Assembly (NCBI GenBank): GCA_021787555.1
Contig: JAJYLS010000010.1
Coordinates: forward strand, 1 to 38,923
Reading direction: 5' to 3'
Length of the DNA: 38,923 nucleotides
From: Acidobacteriota bacterium
GTDB lineage: Bacteria; Acidobacteriota; Terriglobia; Bryobacterales; Bryobacteraceae
Shown here: piece by piece, positions 1 to 7,718 of the stretch
Position numbering within the stretch: the first letter of the stretch is position 1
How the letters are laid out: each line of letters starts with the position of its first letter
Position numbers and translations under genes: made by a program
Notes under the pieces: model-generated
Database searches by the model: none
What the model was told of the DNA's origin: nothing
The model's input: the letters and a program-made list of their open reading frames with translations, nothing else

Positions 1-118
1 TAAACGAATACCTGGCTGCGAACAACCGTCAGCCCAAGCCATTTGTCTGGACGGCCAGCGTCGAGCAGATCCTGGCCAAGGTCAACCATTGTAAAGCTAT
101 TTTAGAAACACTACACTA
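1..118 (+). mobile_element. Right end of an IS630-type insertion sequence (partial)
   Basis: This is the last part of an insertion sequence that begins left of the window. It contains the C-terminus of the transposase and an end that finishes at a TA dinucleotide (117-118). IS630/Tc1-mariner elements duplicate a TA target, and here the sequence just after the TA joins directly onto the middle of a membrane protein gene. The left terminal repeat is outside the window, so the inverted-repeat pairing cannot be confirmed. Confidence 0.7.
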
Positions 119-119
119 G
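3..119 (+). CDS. IS630-family transposase, C-terminal fragment
   Basis: Reading from base 3 gives 38 residues ending at TAG (117-119). The segment contains a KPFVWT motif followed by EQILAKV, the usual tail of IS630-family DDE transposases, where a short K/P-F-x-W-T stretch is followed by a helix just before the stop. The catalytic DDE core lies upstream of the window. The stop codon appears to be formed by the TA target dinucleotide plus the first G of flanking DNA, a common arrangement at the ends of these elements. The identification rests on a short tail, so the family call is good but not certain. Confidence 0.72.
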   Translation, partial: NEYLAANNRQPKPFVWTASVEQILAKVNHCKAILETLH

Positions 120-361
120 GTGCGGCGGCCGTATGCGGATTCTTTGCATTCGCCTCCCTGGTGACCTGCTCTATTGCCGTGCTGGGCTTGGTGATGCCGC
201 TCTGGCTGGCGGCCTTGTTGATATGTGTTTTCCTCGTGTGCATTGCCGGAGCATTGTACGCCGGCGGCCGCGGGCGTCTGCGCAGAGTTTCGCCGGTGCC
301 GGAGCAAACCGTGGAAACGATAAGGGAGAACGTCCGATGGACCAAACACCAGATCAGCTAA
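119..361 (+). pseudogene. Phage-holin-like (YqjE/PF07332-type) membrane protein, N-terminus removed by the IS
   Basis: The frame from 119 to the TAA at 359-361 encodes about 80 residues: two hydrophobic segments (roughly residues 2-24 and 27-47) separated by a short MPLW turn, then a basic, polar tail ending in EQTVETIRENVRWTKHQ. Holin superfamily III proteins (YqjE, PF07332) have this two-helix layout and often finish with a similar E-T-I-x-E-D-x-x-W segment. The usual cytoplasmic N-terminal region of about 40-50 residues is missing: upstream sequence is IS630 DNA. The only in-frame start is GTG at 161, inside the first helix. The 3' end overlaps the next gene by 25 bases, as in intact yqjE/yqjD-type operons. 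I treat it as a gene cut by insertion, although a short product from GTG 161 is possible. Confidence 0.65.
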
Positions 362-540
362 GGCAGGAGGTCGGGGACGCGCGCGGCCGTTTGGGCGAGG
401 ACCTCAACGAGCTGGAATACAGCGTGCGCAGCATGACCGACTGGCGGGCCCAAGTCCGACGGCACCCATGGGCGATTCTGGCGGGCCTGTTCGCTACCGC
501 CGTGCTTTTCGGGCTGGCGATCCCTCGGCGGGCCTGGTAG
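337..540 (+). CDS. Small membrane protein, DUF3618-like
   Basis: A 67-residue protein. Residues 1-43 are polar and helical, with a DQTPDQLRQEV start and a repeating acidic/basic pattern. Residues 44-63 form one transmembrane helix (HPWAILAGLFATAVLFGLAI) with a short positive end. DUF3618/YqjD-like proteins have this form: a soluble helix followed by one C-terminal membrane anchor. They are commonly encoded beside YqjE-type holin-like proteins, which is the case here. The start is chosen at ATG 337 because AAGGGAGAA (320-328) lies at a suitable distance; a longer frame from 133 has no coding character. Function is unknown; some relatives associate with ribosomes or stress. With its partner gene truncated, it may now be expressed from a new promoter. 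Confidence 0.62.
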   Translation: MDQTPDQLRQEVGDARGRLGEDLNELEYSVRSMTDWRAQVRRHPWAILAGLFATAVLFGLAIPRRAW

Positions 541-599
541 TGCGAATCCGTACGGAACCGAACAGACGGCCGCTCGTTGCCTTGTACTACGATGAGTAA

Positions 600-1277
600 T
601 TGCCGTCTCGCCAGACAATTCGAACTCCTCTTGCTGCCTATACCGCTCCATTTGGCGCCTATATCGCTCTAATGGGCCTGGAGCAAGTTACCGGGCTGCC
701 GATGGCGTGGTTCTATCCCGCGCGCATATTTCTGGTGCTGGCGACGGTCCTGATTTTCTCGTGGTCTTACGTCTGTCTGCGCTCTAGCGCGCCTCTGGCA
801 AGCATCGCCCTGGGCACCCTGGTCTTCCTCCTCTGGATTGGCCCCGACCTGCTGTTCGGCTACCGCCACTTCTGGCTGTTCGAAAACGCGCTGCTCGGCA
901 AAGCGGCCAGCAACGTTCCGGCGGATCTGCAACGCCAGCGCTGGTTCGAAATCTTTCGTGCCGCCGGGTGTACGCTCCTGGTCCCGGTAATCGAGGAGAT
1001 GTTCTGGCGCGGCTGGCTGATGCGCTGGCTGATCAGCCGCGATTTCCGTAAGATTCCCGTAGGTACTTACTCCAGCTCGGCTTTCTGGATTGTGGCCCTG
1101 TTATTCGCCGCCGAGCATGGCCCCTACTGGGAGGTCGGCCTGGTTACCGGCATTCTTTACAACTGGTGGGCGGTCCGCACGCGCAGCCTGGCCGACTGTA
1201 TCCTCGCCCATGCCATCACCAACGGTTTGTTATCGGCGTACGTGCTCACCACCGGTCAGTGGCAATACTGGCTATAA
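600..1277 (+). CDS. CPBP-family intramembrane protease (CAAX protease-related)
   Basis: A 225-residue polytopic membrane protein of the CPBP/Abi family. The three hallmark motifs are present in order: EEMFWR near residue 138, FAAEH near residue 169, and HAITN near residue 202, which supply the glutamate, histidine and asparagine residues of the predicted intramembrane metal site. The closest type by layout appears to be the CAAX protease-related group (TIGR03008) often found with exosortase systems, but no exosortase or PEP-CTERM protein is visible here. The first possible start is TTG 600, right after an in-frame stop. ATG 672 would remove the conserved AAYTAPFGAYIAL segment, so TTG is preferred although its ribosome site is weak. 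The substrate is unknown. Confidence 0.8.
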   Translation: MPSRQTIRTPLAAYTAPFGAYIALMGLEQVTGLPMAWFYPARIFLVLATVLIFSWSYVCLRSSAPLASIALGTLVFLLWIGPDLLFGYRHFWLFENALLGKAASNVPADLQRQRWFEIFRAAGCTLLVPVIEEMFWRGWLMRWLISRDFRKIPVGTYSSSAFWIVALLFAAEHGPYWEVGLVTGILYNWWAVRTRSLADCILAHAITNGLLSAYVLTTGQWQYWL

Positions 1278-1343
1278 CCGAAACCCCAATTTATGCATCC
1301 AATATAGTGACAGGTGTCCAGAAGCGTTCCTTCTCCCTGTCTC

Positions 1344-1387
1344 AAGCTCCGGAAGAGCGGCACGTCGGGCCCCGCCTTCCGGAGCTT
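1344..1387 (+). terminator. Perfect 12-bp inverted repeat, candidate terminator
   Basis: AAGCTCCGGAAG (1344-1355) and CTTCCGGAGCTT (1376-1387) are perfect complements separated by 20 bases. It sits between the protease gene and the ABC-F gene. Only three T residues follow (1386-1388), so intrinsic termination is plausible but the T-tract is short. Confidence 0.5.
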
Positions 1388-1431
1388 TCTGGTCTGCCCA
1401 CCGGCTAAAATAAGAATCTAGCCGCAAATCC

Positions 1432-3369
1432 ATGATCCAACTCACCGAGGCCGGCAAACGCTACGGCCCGAAGATTCTTTTTGAAAATGCCGACTGGCTG
1501 GTCACGCCCAACGAGCGCACCGGCATCGTAGGCGCCAACGGCACCGGTAAGTCCTCACTGCTCAAGGTATTGGCAGGTATCGAGGGCCTCGATTCCGGTT
1601 CTGTCTCGATGCAGAAGGGGCTCACCATCGGCTATCTCCCCCAGGAAGGCCTGTCGCTTTCCGGCCGCAGCGTGTTTGCCGAGTGCATGACCGTTTTCGC
1701 CGACCTCCGCGCGCTCGAAGAGGAGCAGCAGCGCCTCAGCGCCCGGCTGGCCGAACTCGACCCCGCGAGTCCCGATTACGCGCAGGCGGCCGGCCGCTTC
1801 CACAGGGCCGAAAGCGAATTCCACGCCCGCGGCGGCTTCGCCGTCGAATCCCAGGTGGGCATTGTGCTCTCGGGTCTCGGGTTCCCCCAGCGCGACTGGA
1901 AACGCCGCACCGAAGAGTTTTCCGGCGGCTGGCAGATGCGCATCGCTCTGGCCAAGCTGCTGCTGGAAAAACCCAACCTGCTGCTGCTCGACGAGCCCAC
2001 AAACCACCTCGACCTCGAAGCCCGCAACTGGCTGGAAGGCTATCTGAGCAATTATCCCTATGCGGTGGTGCTGGTCTCGCACGACCGCTACTTCCTGGAT
2101 GTCACGGTCAGGCGGATCGTCGAGCTGTGGAACAAGGGGCTGCACTTCTACACCGGCGGTTACACGCGTTACGAGCAGCAAAAGACCGAGCGTCGCGCCC
2201 AACTCCAGTCAGCTTTCGACAACCAGCAGGATCGCATCCGCCAACTCGAAGCCTTCATCAACCGCTTCCGCTACCAGGCCACCAAGGCCAAGCAGGTGCA
2301 GAGCCGGATCAAGGAACTGGAGCGCATCGAAAGAATCGAGCTACCGCTGGAAGAGAAAAGCATCCATTTCAGCTTCCCGCAGCCCAAGCCCAGCGGCCGC
2401 ATTGTCGCCGAATTCAAGGGCGTGGCCAAGAGCTTCGGCGACCACCAGGTTTTTTCGGAGGTCGACTTTGTCGTCGAGCGCGGCGACCGGGTGGCGCTGG
2501 TGGGCGTGAATGGCGCCGGCAAATCCACGCTGATCAAGATTTTGGCCGGCGCCGAGCCGGTCACCGCCGGCGAGTACACACTCGGCTACAACGCCGAGGC
2601 CGACTACTTCGCGCAGGACCAGTACAAGGAACTAGAGCCCGAAGCGCGCATTATCGACGACCTCGGCACGGTCGCGCCGCGCGCCACCAACACCGAGGTG
2701 CGCAGCATCCTCGGCTGCTTCCTGTTTTCCGAAGACGACGTTTTCAAGACGATCGGCGTGCTCTCCGGCGGCGAGCGTAACCGCTACGCCCTGGCGCGCA
2801 TGCTCATGATGCCGTCGAATTTTCTCCTGCTGGACGAGCCCACCAACCACCTCGACCTCCGCGCCAAGGACGTGCTCCTCACCGCGCTCCAGGAGTACAC
2901 CGGCACGATCGTGTTCGTCTCCCACGACCGCTACTTCATCGACAAGTTGGCCACCCGGATCTTCGAGGTGGAGGACGGCAGAGTGCACATTTTCCCGGGG
3001 AATTACGAAGATTACCTCTGGCGGAAAAATGGCGGCGGCCAGACCGCGCAGGTCACGGAAGTCAGCGAGCCTTCCGAGGCGGCTCCGAAATCCACGCCCA
3101 AACCGGCCGCCCCGCAGCCCAGGAAGTCCGGGCCCGCCCGCCTCAATCCGATCAAGCTCCGCCAGATGAAGGAGCGGCGCGGGGAAATCGAAGAGGAAGT
3201 CACGCGCCTGGAAACCGAAATCGCCGACTACGAAGCCGCGCTCGGGAAATTTTCCAGTGTGGAAGAAACCCGCCGCCTCACCGAACTGCTGGCCGCGCGC
3301 CGCACGGATCTCGAGTCCCTCATGGCCGAGTGGGAAGATGTGGCCCAACTGATCGAAGCGAACCGGTGA
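1432..3369 (+). CDS. ABC-F family ATPase (Uup-like layout)
   Basis: A 645-residue protein with two ABC ATPase domains and no membrane segment. First domain: Walker A GANGTGKSS at 34-42, signature FSGGWQ near 163, Walker B LLLLDEPTNHLD near 182-193. Second domain: Walker A GVNGAGKST at 359-367, signature LSGGER near 444, Walker B again followed by EPTNHLD near 470. Between them is a charged helical linker (about 245-305), the arm region that reaches the ribosome in ABC-F proteins. The C-terminus (540-645) is a proline-rich spacer followed by a coiled coil, as in Uup/YheS-like members and unlike the shorter EttA. ABC-F proteins act on ribosomes rather than as transporters; the exact subfamily is not decided here. 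The gene stands alone after a candidate terminator. Confidence 0.93.
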   Translation: MIQLTEAGKRYGPKILFENADWLVTPNERTGIVGANGTGKSSLLKVLAGIEGLDSGSVSMQKGLTIGYLPQEGLSLSGRSVFAECMTVFADLRALEEEQQRLSARLAELDPASPDYAQAAGRFHRAESEFHARGGFAVESQVGIVLSGLGFPQRDWKRRTEEFSGGWQMRIALAKLLLEKPNLLLLDEPTNHLDLEARNWLEGYLSNYPYAVVLVSHDRYFLDVTVRRIVELWNKGLHFYTGGYTRYEQQKTERRAQLQSAFDNQQDRIRQLEAFINRFRYQATKAKQVQSRIKELERIERIELPLEEKSIHFSFPQPKPSGRIVAEFKGVAKSFGDHQVFSEVDFVVERGDRVALVGVNGAGKSTLIKILAGAEPVTAGEYTLGYNAEADYFAQDQYKELEPEARIIDDLGTVAPRATNTEVRSILGCFLFSEDDVFKTIGVLSGGERNRYALARMLMMPSNFLLLDEPTNHLDLRAKDVLLTALQEYTGTIVFVSHDRYFIDKLATRIFEVEDGRVHIFPGNYEDYLWRKNGGGQTAQVTEVSEPSEAAPKSTPKPAAPQPRKSGPARLNPIKLRQMKERRGEIEEEVTRLETEIADYEAALGKFSSVEETRRLTELLAARRTDLESLMAEWEDVAQLIEANR

Positions 3370-3390
3370 CGCAGGGGGCCGGGGGATGGT

Positions 3391-3408
3391 GGCTCGCTCC
3401 GCTCGCGG
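3391..3408 (+). repeat. Dispersed intergenic repeat, copy 1
   Basis: GGCTCGCTCCGCTCGCGG lies between the ABC-F gene and the cyclodeaminase remnant. The last 17 bases recur exactly, on the other strand, at 33738-33754, also in a spacer. A diverged form is at 22912-22932. Confidence 0.6.
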
Positions 3409-3421
3409 TATCCTGACGCTA

Positions 3422-3892
3422 ATGCTGCACATTACCGAAGCCGACGTCCGCTGCCTGCTGCCCATGCGCGAGTGCATCGGCCTGATGGAGACCGCCTTCC
3501 GCCGCCTCGCCATGGGTGAGGCCATCAACCAACTGCGCCACCGCCTTACTCTGCCCACCCACTCCACGCTCCATTACATGGCTGGTGCCGACGGCAGATA
3601 TTTCGGCGCGAAACTCCGCCATTGGCTCCAACAACCTCAGGCGCCGTGAACTCCCTGCGGACATAATCGCCCGCGCCGGCCTCATCGTCGTGGACAGCCG
3701 CCAGCAGAGCCAGATGGAATCCGGCGACCTCATCCTCGCGGATATCGATTGGTCCCGCACCGTCGAGCTCCTATACATCACCGTCACCGGCCGCGCCCGC
3801 ACCTCGCCCGATGAGATCACGCTCTTCAAGTCCAATGGCCTGCGGTCGAAGACGTAGCCGCCGCAGCGTACGTTTTCGAGCATTTCAACTGA
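3422..3892 (+). pseudogene. Ornithine cyclodeaminase/mu-crystallin family remnant
   Basis: Three pieces of one protein in changing frames. From ATG 3422 the first piece reads as the N-terminus of the OCD/mu-crystallin family (MLHITEADVRCLLPMRE to about GRYFGAK, near 3610). The frame then fails and stops at 3649. A second frame continues with the family's C-terminal part (DIIARAGLIVVDSR, GDL, SPDEITLFKSNGL) up to about 3842. A single missing base near 3842 then moves the tail (VEDVAAAAYVFEHFN) to a third frame ending at TGA 3890-3892. Intact members have about 310-340 residues; here roughly 160 central residues, including most of the NAD(H)-binding fold, are absent. The gene has therefore suffered an internal deletion and at least one more frameshift and cannot make an active enzyme. 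Confidence 0.85.
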
Positions 3893-3893
3893 A

Positions 3894-3970
3894 GGAGTCA
3901 GAAGTCAGGAGTCGGGAGACAAGCACCGCCCGCGGCATTCTGACTGCCGTCTTCTGACTTCTGTCTCCTC
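3894..3970. repeat. Heptamer-based intergenic inverted repeat, copy 1
   Basis: The left arm (3894-3920) begins GGAGTCAGAAGTCAGGAG. The right arm (3941-3970), read on the other strand, begins GGAGACAGAAGTCAGAAG. The arms could fold into an imperfect long hairpin. The repeated unit is AGTCAGA-like, seven bases long. It lies between the cyclodeaminase remnant and hrcA. A related single-arm tract is at 22883-22909. Confidence 0.7.
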
Positions 3971-4019
3971 CCCATTTGACCCTTTCCTTTCATCGCAATA
4001 CAATGTTTGGCAGAAGGAG

Positions 4020-5051
4020 ATGGAGGCGCCGCTCAAAACCCGGCACAGGGAAATACTGAAGGCCATCGTCCGTTCGTACATCGAAGATGGCGAACCCGTG
4101 GCTTCGCGCACAATTTCCAAACGCACGGGGGAAACCCTGAGCCCGGCCACCGTCCGCAACGTGATGGCGGACCTCGCCGAGGAGGGCTACCTCTCGCAGC
4201 CGCACACGTCCGCTGGCCGTGTGCCAACCGAGAAGGCGTTCCGCTACTACGCCAGCTCTCTGACCGCCAGCCGCCTGGCTTCAGCCGAAGCCGAGCGCCT
4301 GCGCCTGGAGTTCCTCGGCCTCGACAGCCTCGGCGCGCGCGTGGAGCGCTCCAGCTACGTGCTCATGGAGCTCACGCGCAACGTGGGCATCGCCGCCGCG
4401 ATTCCCGCCGTCGCGCAGGAGCTCGATCAGATCGAGCTCGTGCCGCTGGCCGACCGCCGCGTCCTCATGGTCCTGGTCACGCGCGACCACGTGGTGCGCA
4501 ACCGCGCCGTGATGCTCGATCAACCCATCTCGCCCGAGGAGCTGATCTCCATCCGCAACTACGTCAACCGCGATTTCCACGGCTGGCAGTTGGGCGAAGC
4601 GCGGCGCGAACTGGAACGTCGCATGATGGAAGAGCGCGCCCTCTACGACGCGGTCCTGTGCAATTTACAGGTGCTGTACCACAAGGGCCTGCTGGCCGTG
4701 GACACCTCGCCCGAGATCCACATGGAAGGCGCTTCCAACCTGCTCGGGCTGGACCTGCACCTCACCCGCGAAAGACTGCGCGAGCTGCTCCGCGCGCTCG
4801 AAGAGAAGCAACGCCTGATTGAATTGCTGGACCGCTTCCTCGAGCAGCCGCCGGGTGAGCTCGAGGTGCACGTAGGCCTGGAGCAGGCGCACCCCGCGAT
4901 GAAGGACCTTGCGCTCATCGGCATCACCGTGAATATGGCCTCCGGCCTGCCGGCCAAGGTGGCCGTGCTCGGCCCTATGCGCATGCACTACGAGCGCGTC
5001 ATGGCCGCCGTCCTGCAAACCAGCCGCGCGCTCGCAGGCGCAAGGTTCTAA
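4020..5051 (+). CDS. hrcA: Heat-inducible transcription repressor HrcA
   Basis: A 343-residue HrcA. The N-terminal winged helix (about 5-75) carries the family signatures: REILKAIVRSYIEDGEPV, SRTISK, and SPATVRNVMADLEE-like, followed by GYLSQPHTSAGRVPTEKAFRYY. The rest is the dimerisation and inserted domain, with a conserved C-terminal GITVNMASG and LGPMRMHYERVMA. HrcA normally represses chaperone genes by binding CIRCE operators; no CIRCE-like TTAGCACTC/GAGTGCTAA pair is seen upstream, and no dnaK, grpE or groE gene is in the window. ATG 4020 is the only sensible start, yet an AAGGAG sits immediately before it with no spacer, so that particular Shine-Dalgarno match is probably not used as such. 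Confidence 0.95.
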   Translation: MEAPLKTRHREILKAIVRSYIEDGEPVASRTISKRTGETLSPATVRNVMADLAEEGYLSQPHTSAGRVPTEKAFRYYASSLTASRLASAEAERLRLEFLGLDSLGARVERSSYVLMELTRNVGIAAAIPAVAQELDQIELVPLADRRVLMVLVTRDHVVRNRAVMLDQPISPEELISIRNYVNRDFHGWQLGEARRELERRMMEERALYDAVLCNLQVLYHKGLLAVDTSPEIHMEGASNLLGLDLHLTRERLRELLRALEEKQRLIELLDRFLEQPPGELEVHVGLEQAHPAMKDLALIGITVNMASGLPAKVAVLGPMRMHYERVMAAVLQTSRALAGARF

Positions 5052-5201
5052 AGCGCAGCGAGCATCCTTTCCAGATCCCTGGCTCCTGTTCCTCGGCTGC
5101 GCCGCATAGATTCTTTGGATGTGCCGCATAAGAGAAATCTCGTTCGCCGCGCGCGCGCCGTGCGCCATACTAATGGCTTGGAAAGCCAGACCTATCGCTG
5201 C

Positions 5202-7631
5202 ATGGGAGGGGCCGTGGCGCCGGAGAAACTGCAATCTACGGGCGAATGGGAAGCCATCCGGCGCGCGTTTTTCACCACCGGGCGCGCCGCGGATGTGCTC
5301 TCCAGTCTGACCTGCGTCATTGACGCCACCGCCATCGCCGCCTATGCCGCCACGATCGGGGCCGGCGCTCCGCAGTTTGCCGCCGCGCTTGCCGCCGGAG
5401 CCTACGGGCGGCGCGAAACCTTCCCCTTCTCCGGCACGGACCTGCTCATCCTGCTCGATACCGATCCAGAATCCCCGGCACTCAAAGATGTTCTCGCCGC
5501 CTTCACGCGCCTGCTCCGGGAAGCCGGGTTGCGCCTGAACTACAGCGTGCGCACCGTCGCCGAATGCCTCGATGTCCGCGAGCAGAATCCCGAACTGCTG
5601 ATGGGCCTGCTTGACCGTCGCTTTCTCGCCGGCGACGAGGCGGTCCAGGCAAGGCTCGAAACCCGCCTGCCCGCCGTGCTGGCCCGGCATGGAGCCGCCA
5701 TCCGCCAGCGCCTCTGCCGCGCAGCCCGCGCGCGCCACACCCAATTCGAGAACACGCCGCATCGCCTCGATCCCGACGTGAAGGAAGGCCCCGGCGGCCT
5801 GCTCGACCTCCGCCTCATCGACTGGCTCGCAAGGCTGAATCCCGATTCCGCCGGCCCTCCGCTAGGGGAGCACGCGGCGGCCATCTCGGCCGTCCGCTGC
5901 TTCCTCCACTACCGTGCCGGAGCCGATTGCAACATCCTCGACCGCGAACCGCTGGACGACCTCGCGCGCCAGCCGTTCGCCGGCGGCAAGTCTTCGGGCG
6001 AGTGCCTCCGTGAATTGCTTGGCCACGCCCGCGCCGTTTTCCACGAAGCGCGCCGCGCCATCGAGGCCTCCGAAAAGACCCAGAGCGGGCTGATCGAAAG
6101 CTTCCGCGAATACCGCGCGCGCCTCTCCAACGGCGAGTTCACCGTCTCGCGCGACCGCCTGCTGCTGCGCAATCCCGCGCACATCGAAGGCGATCCCGAA
6201 CTGCTGCTGCGCGTCTTCGATTTCATGGCGCGCCACGGCATTCAAGCAGCCTCCGAAACCACGCGCCGGCTGAGCGCCGCCGCGCCCGCCTTCGCCGCGT
6301 ACTTCTCCCGGCCGCATCCGGTCTGGCCCGCGCTCAAAACCGTGCTTCCGCTGCCACACGCGGGAATGGCCCTGCGCGCCCTTGAAGATGCCTGCCTGCT
6401 GGCCGCGCTCTTTCCCGAGTGGGGCGCCATCGAAAATCTGTCTCTGGACGAACCCGGCGCGGGCTACACCGCCGACGAGCACTCGCTGCGCTCTATCGAG
6501 TGCGTTGCCAAGCTGCGTTCGGCCTCCGATGCGAGCCTCCAGCGCTTTGCCGAATTGCTCGCGGAAATCGATCAGCCGGCCCTGCTCGTTTTCGCCCTGC
6601 TCTGCCAGGCCATGGGCATCGAGGGCGCCAGCGCCGCCATGGAGCGCATAGCCATGCCCCAGGAGGACCGCGCGCACGTCGAGTTTTTGCTGGCCCACCG
6701 GAACGATCTCGCCGGCGCGTTGGTCGCCCGCGACACCGAAGATCCCGCCGCCGCGCGCAGCCTCGCCGAACTCGCCGGTACCGTCGAGCGCCTCAAGCTT
6801 CTGGCGATCTTTACTTATGCCAACGCCGCCGCCGGCGCGGACTCGATGGCGCCCTGGCGCGCCGAGCAACTCTGGCGCGCCTGCTCCATCGCCCGCGAGG
6901 AACTCACCCGCGAGCTCGAAACCGAGCGCATCGAACAGGCCCCCGCCGATCTCGCCGGCCAGGCGGATTTCCTCAAGGGCTTCCCCGTGCGCTACCTTCG
7001 GGCGCACTCGCTTGCCGAACTCGCCGGCCACGTCCGCCTTTATGAGCGCAGCCGGCCCACCGGCGTCGCCGTCCAGATCGAGCGGCTGGAAGGCGCCTGG
7101 CGCCTCAGCATCATCGCCCGCGACCGTCCGGCGCTGTTCGCCTCGCTCGCCGCCACCATCTCCAGCTTCGACGTGAACATCCTCAAGGCCGAGGCCTTCT
7201 GCAACGCGAAAGGCATCGTCCTCGACACCTTCGTTTTCGCCGATCCGCAGCGCCTGCTGCTGAATCCGTCAGAAACGGACCGCTTCACCGATCTCGTGGA
7301 GCGCATGGCCCTCGGCCGCACCGACCTGCGGCGCCTGCTGCGCCACCGCGCCCCGCCCCAGCCGAAAAAGCACGCCGGCACGGCCCAGGTGCGCTTCGAT
7401 TCCCAAACCTCCGACGCCGCCACCCTGGTCGAGATCTCGACCGAGGATCGCCCCGGCCTGCTCTACAGTCTGGCGAGCGTGTTTTCCGCCGCCGCATGCA
7501 ATATCGACGTTGTGTTAATTGACACCAAAGGCCACCGCGCCATGGATGTCTTCTACGTCTCCCACGACGGCCGCAAGCTTGCCCCCGAACTGGAAGCCAG
7601 CTTGAAAGAGAACCTTCTCGCCGCGTGTTGA
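5202..7631 (+). CDS. GlnD-like protein (PII uridylyltransferase homologue) with degraded catalytic motifs
   Basis: About 809 residues, collinear with GlnD: nucleotidyltransferase domain, GlnD linker (DVKEGPGGLLDLR), HD-type domain and two C-terminal ACT domains (about 624-685 and 734-803). The ACT domains look intact (RDRPALFASLAATIS; EDRPGLLYSLASVFS). Both catalytic sites do not. The nucleotidyltransferase motif, normally G-G-Y-G-R then S-D-x-D, reads GAYGR then SGTD, with glycine in place of the first metal-binding aspartate (codon 5433-5435). The HD motif, normally L-H-D-I-G-K-G, reads LLCQAMGI, with Cys-Gln in place of His-Asp (6603-6608), though the upstream YTADEHSL is kept. It may be a glutamine-sensing pseudoenzyme. 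The start is unsure: ATG 5202, or GTG 5214 behind GGGAGG; the frame stays open back to TTG 5115. Confidence 0.85.
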   Translation: MGGAVAPEKLQSTGEWEAIRRAFFTTGRAADVLSSLTCVIDATAIAAYAATIGAGAPQFAAALAAGAYGRRETFPFSGTDLLILLDTDPESPALKDVLAAFTRLLREAGLRLNYSVRTVAECLDVREQNPELLMGLLDRRFLAGDEAVQARLETRLPAVLARHGAAIRQRLCRAARARHTQFENTPHRLDPDVKEGPGGLLDLRLIDWLARLNPDSAGPPLGEHAAAISAVRCFLHYRAGADCNILDREPLDDLARQPFAGGKSSGECLRELLGHARAVFHEARRAIEASEKTQSGLIESFREYRARLSNGEFTVSRDRLLLRNPAHIEGDPELLLRVFDFMARHGIQAASETTRRLSAAAPAFAAYFSRPHPVWPALKTVLPLPHAGMALRALEDACLLAALFPEWGAIENLSLDEPGAGYTADEHSLRSIECVAKLRSASDASLQRFAELLAEIDQPALLVFALLCQAMGIEGASAAMERIAMPQEDRAHVEFLLAHRNDLAGALVARDTEDPAAARSLAELAGTVERLKLLAIFTYANAAAGADSMAPWRAEQLWRACSIAREELTRELETERIEQAPADLAGQADFLKGFPVRYLRAHSLAELAGHVRLYERSRPTGVAVQIERLEGAWRLSIIARDRPALFASLAATISSFDVNILKAEAFCNAKGIVLDTFVFADPQRLLLNPSETDRFTDLVERMALGRTDLRRLLRHRAPPQPKKHAGTAQVRFDSQTSDAATLVEISTEDRPGLLYSLASVFSAAACNIDVVLIDTKGHRAMDVFYVSHDGRKLAPELEASLKENLLAAC

Positions 7632-7659
7632 AAGGCGCATTTGTGCGTTCTCAGGAATG

Positions 7660-7692
7660 GCGGAACCGCGGACTGAAGGTCCACGTTTCCGC
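7660..7692 (+). other. Nested inverted repeat between glnD-like gene and phosphatase gene
   Basis: GCGGAA (7660-7665) pairs with TTCCGC (7687-7692), and inside it GGAC (7670-7673) pairs with GTCC (7679-7682). No T-tract follows. It could be a weak terminator or a processing or regulatory hairpin in the 87-base spacer. Confidence 0.35.
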
Positions 7693-7718
7693 ACCCGTGT
7701 TACCCTGAATTCTCCCCT

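Noticed and set aside
133-336. N-terminal extension of the DUF3618-like gene starting at ATG 133
   Set aside because: The extension is out of frame with the holin-like coding sequence that clearly occupies this region, and a good ribosome site precedes ATG 337.
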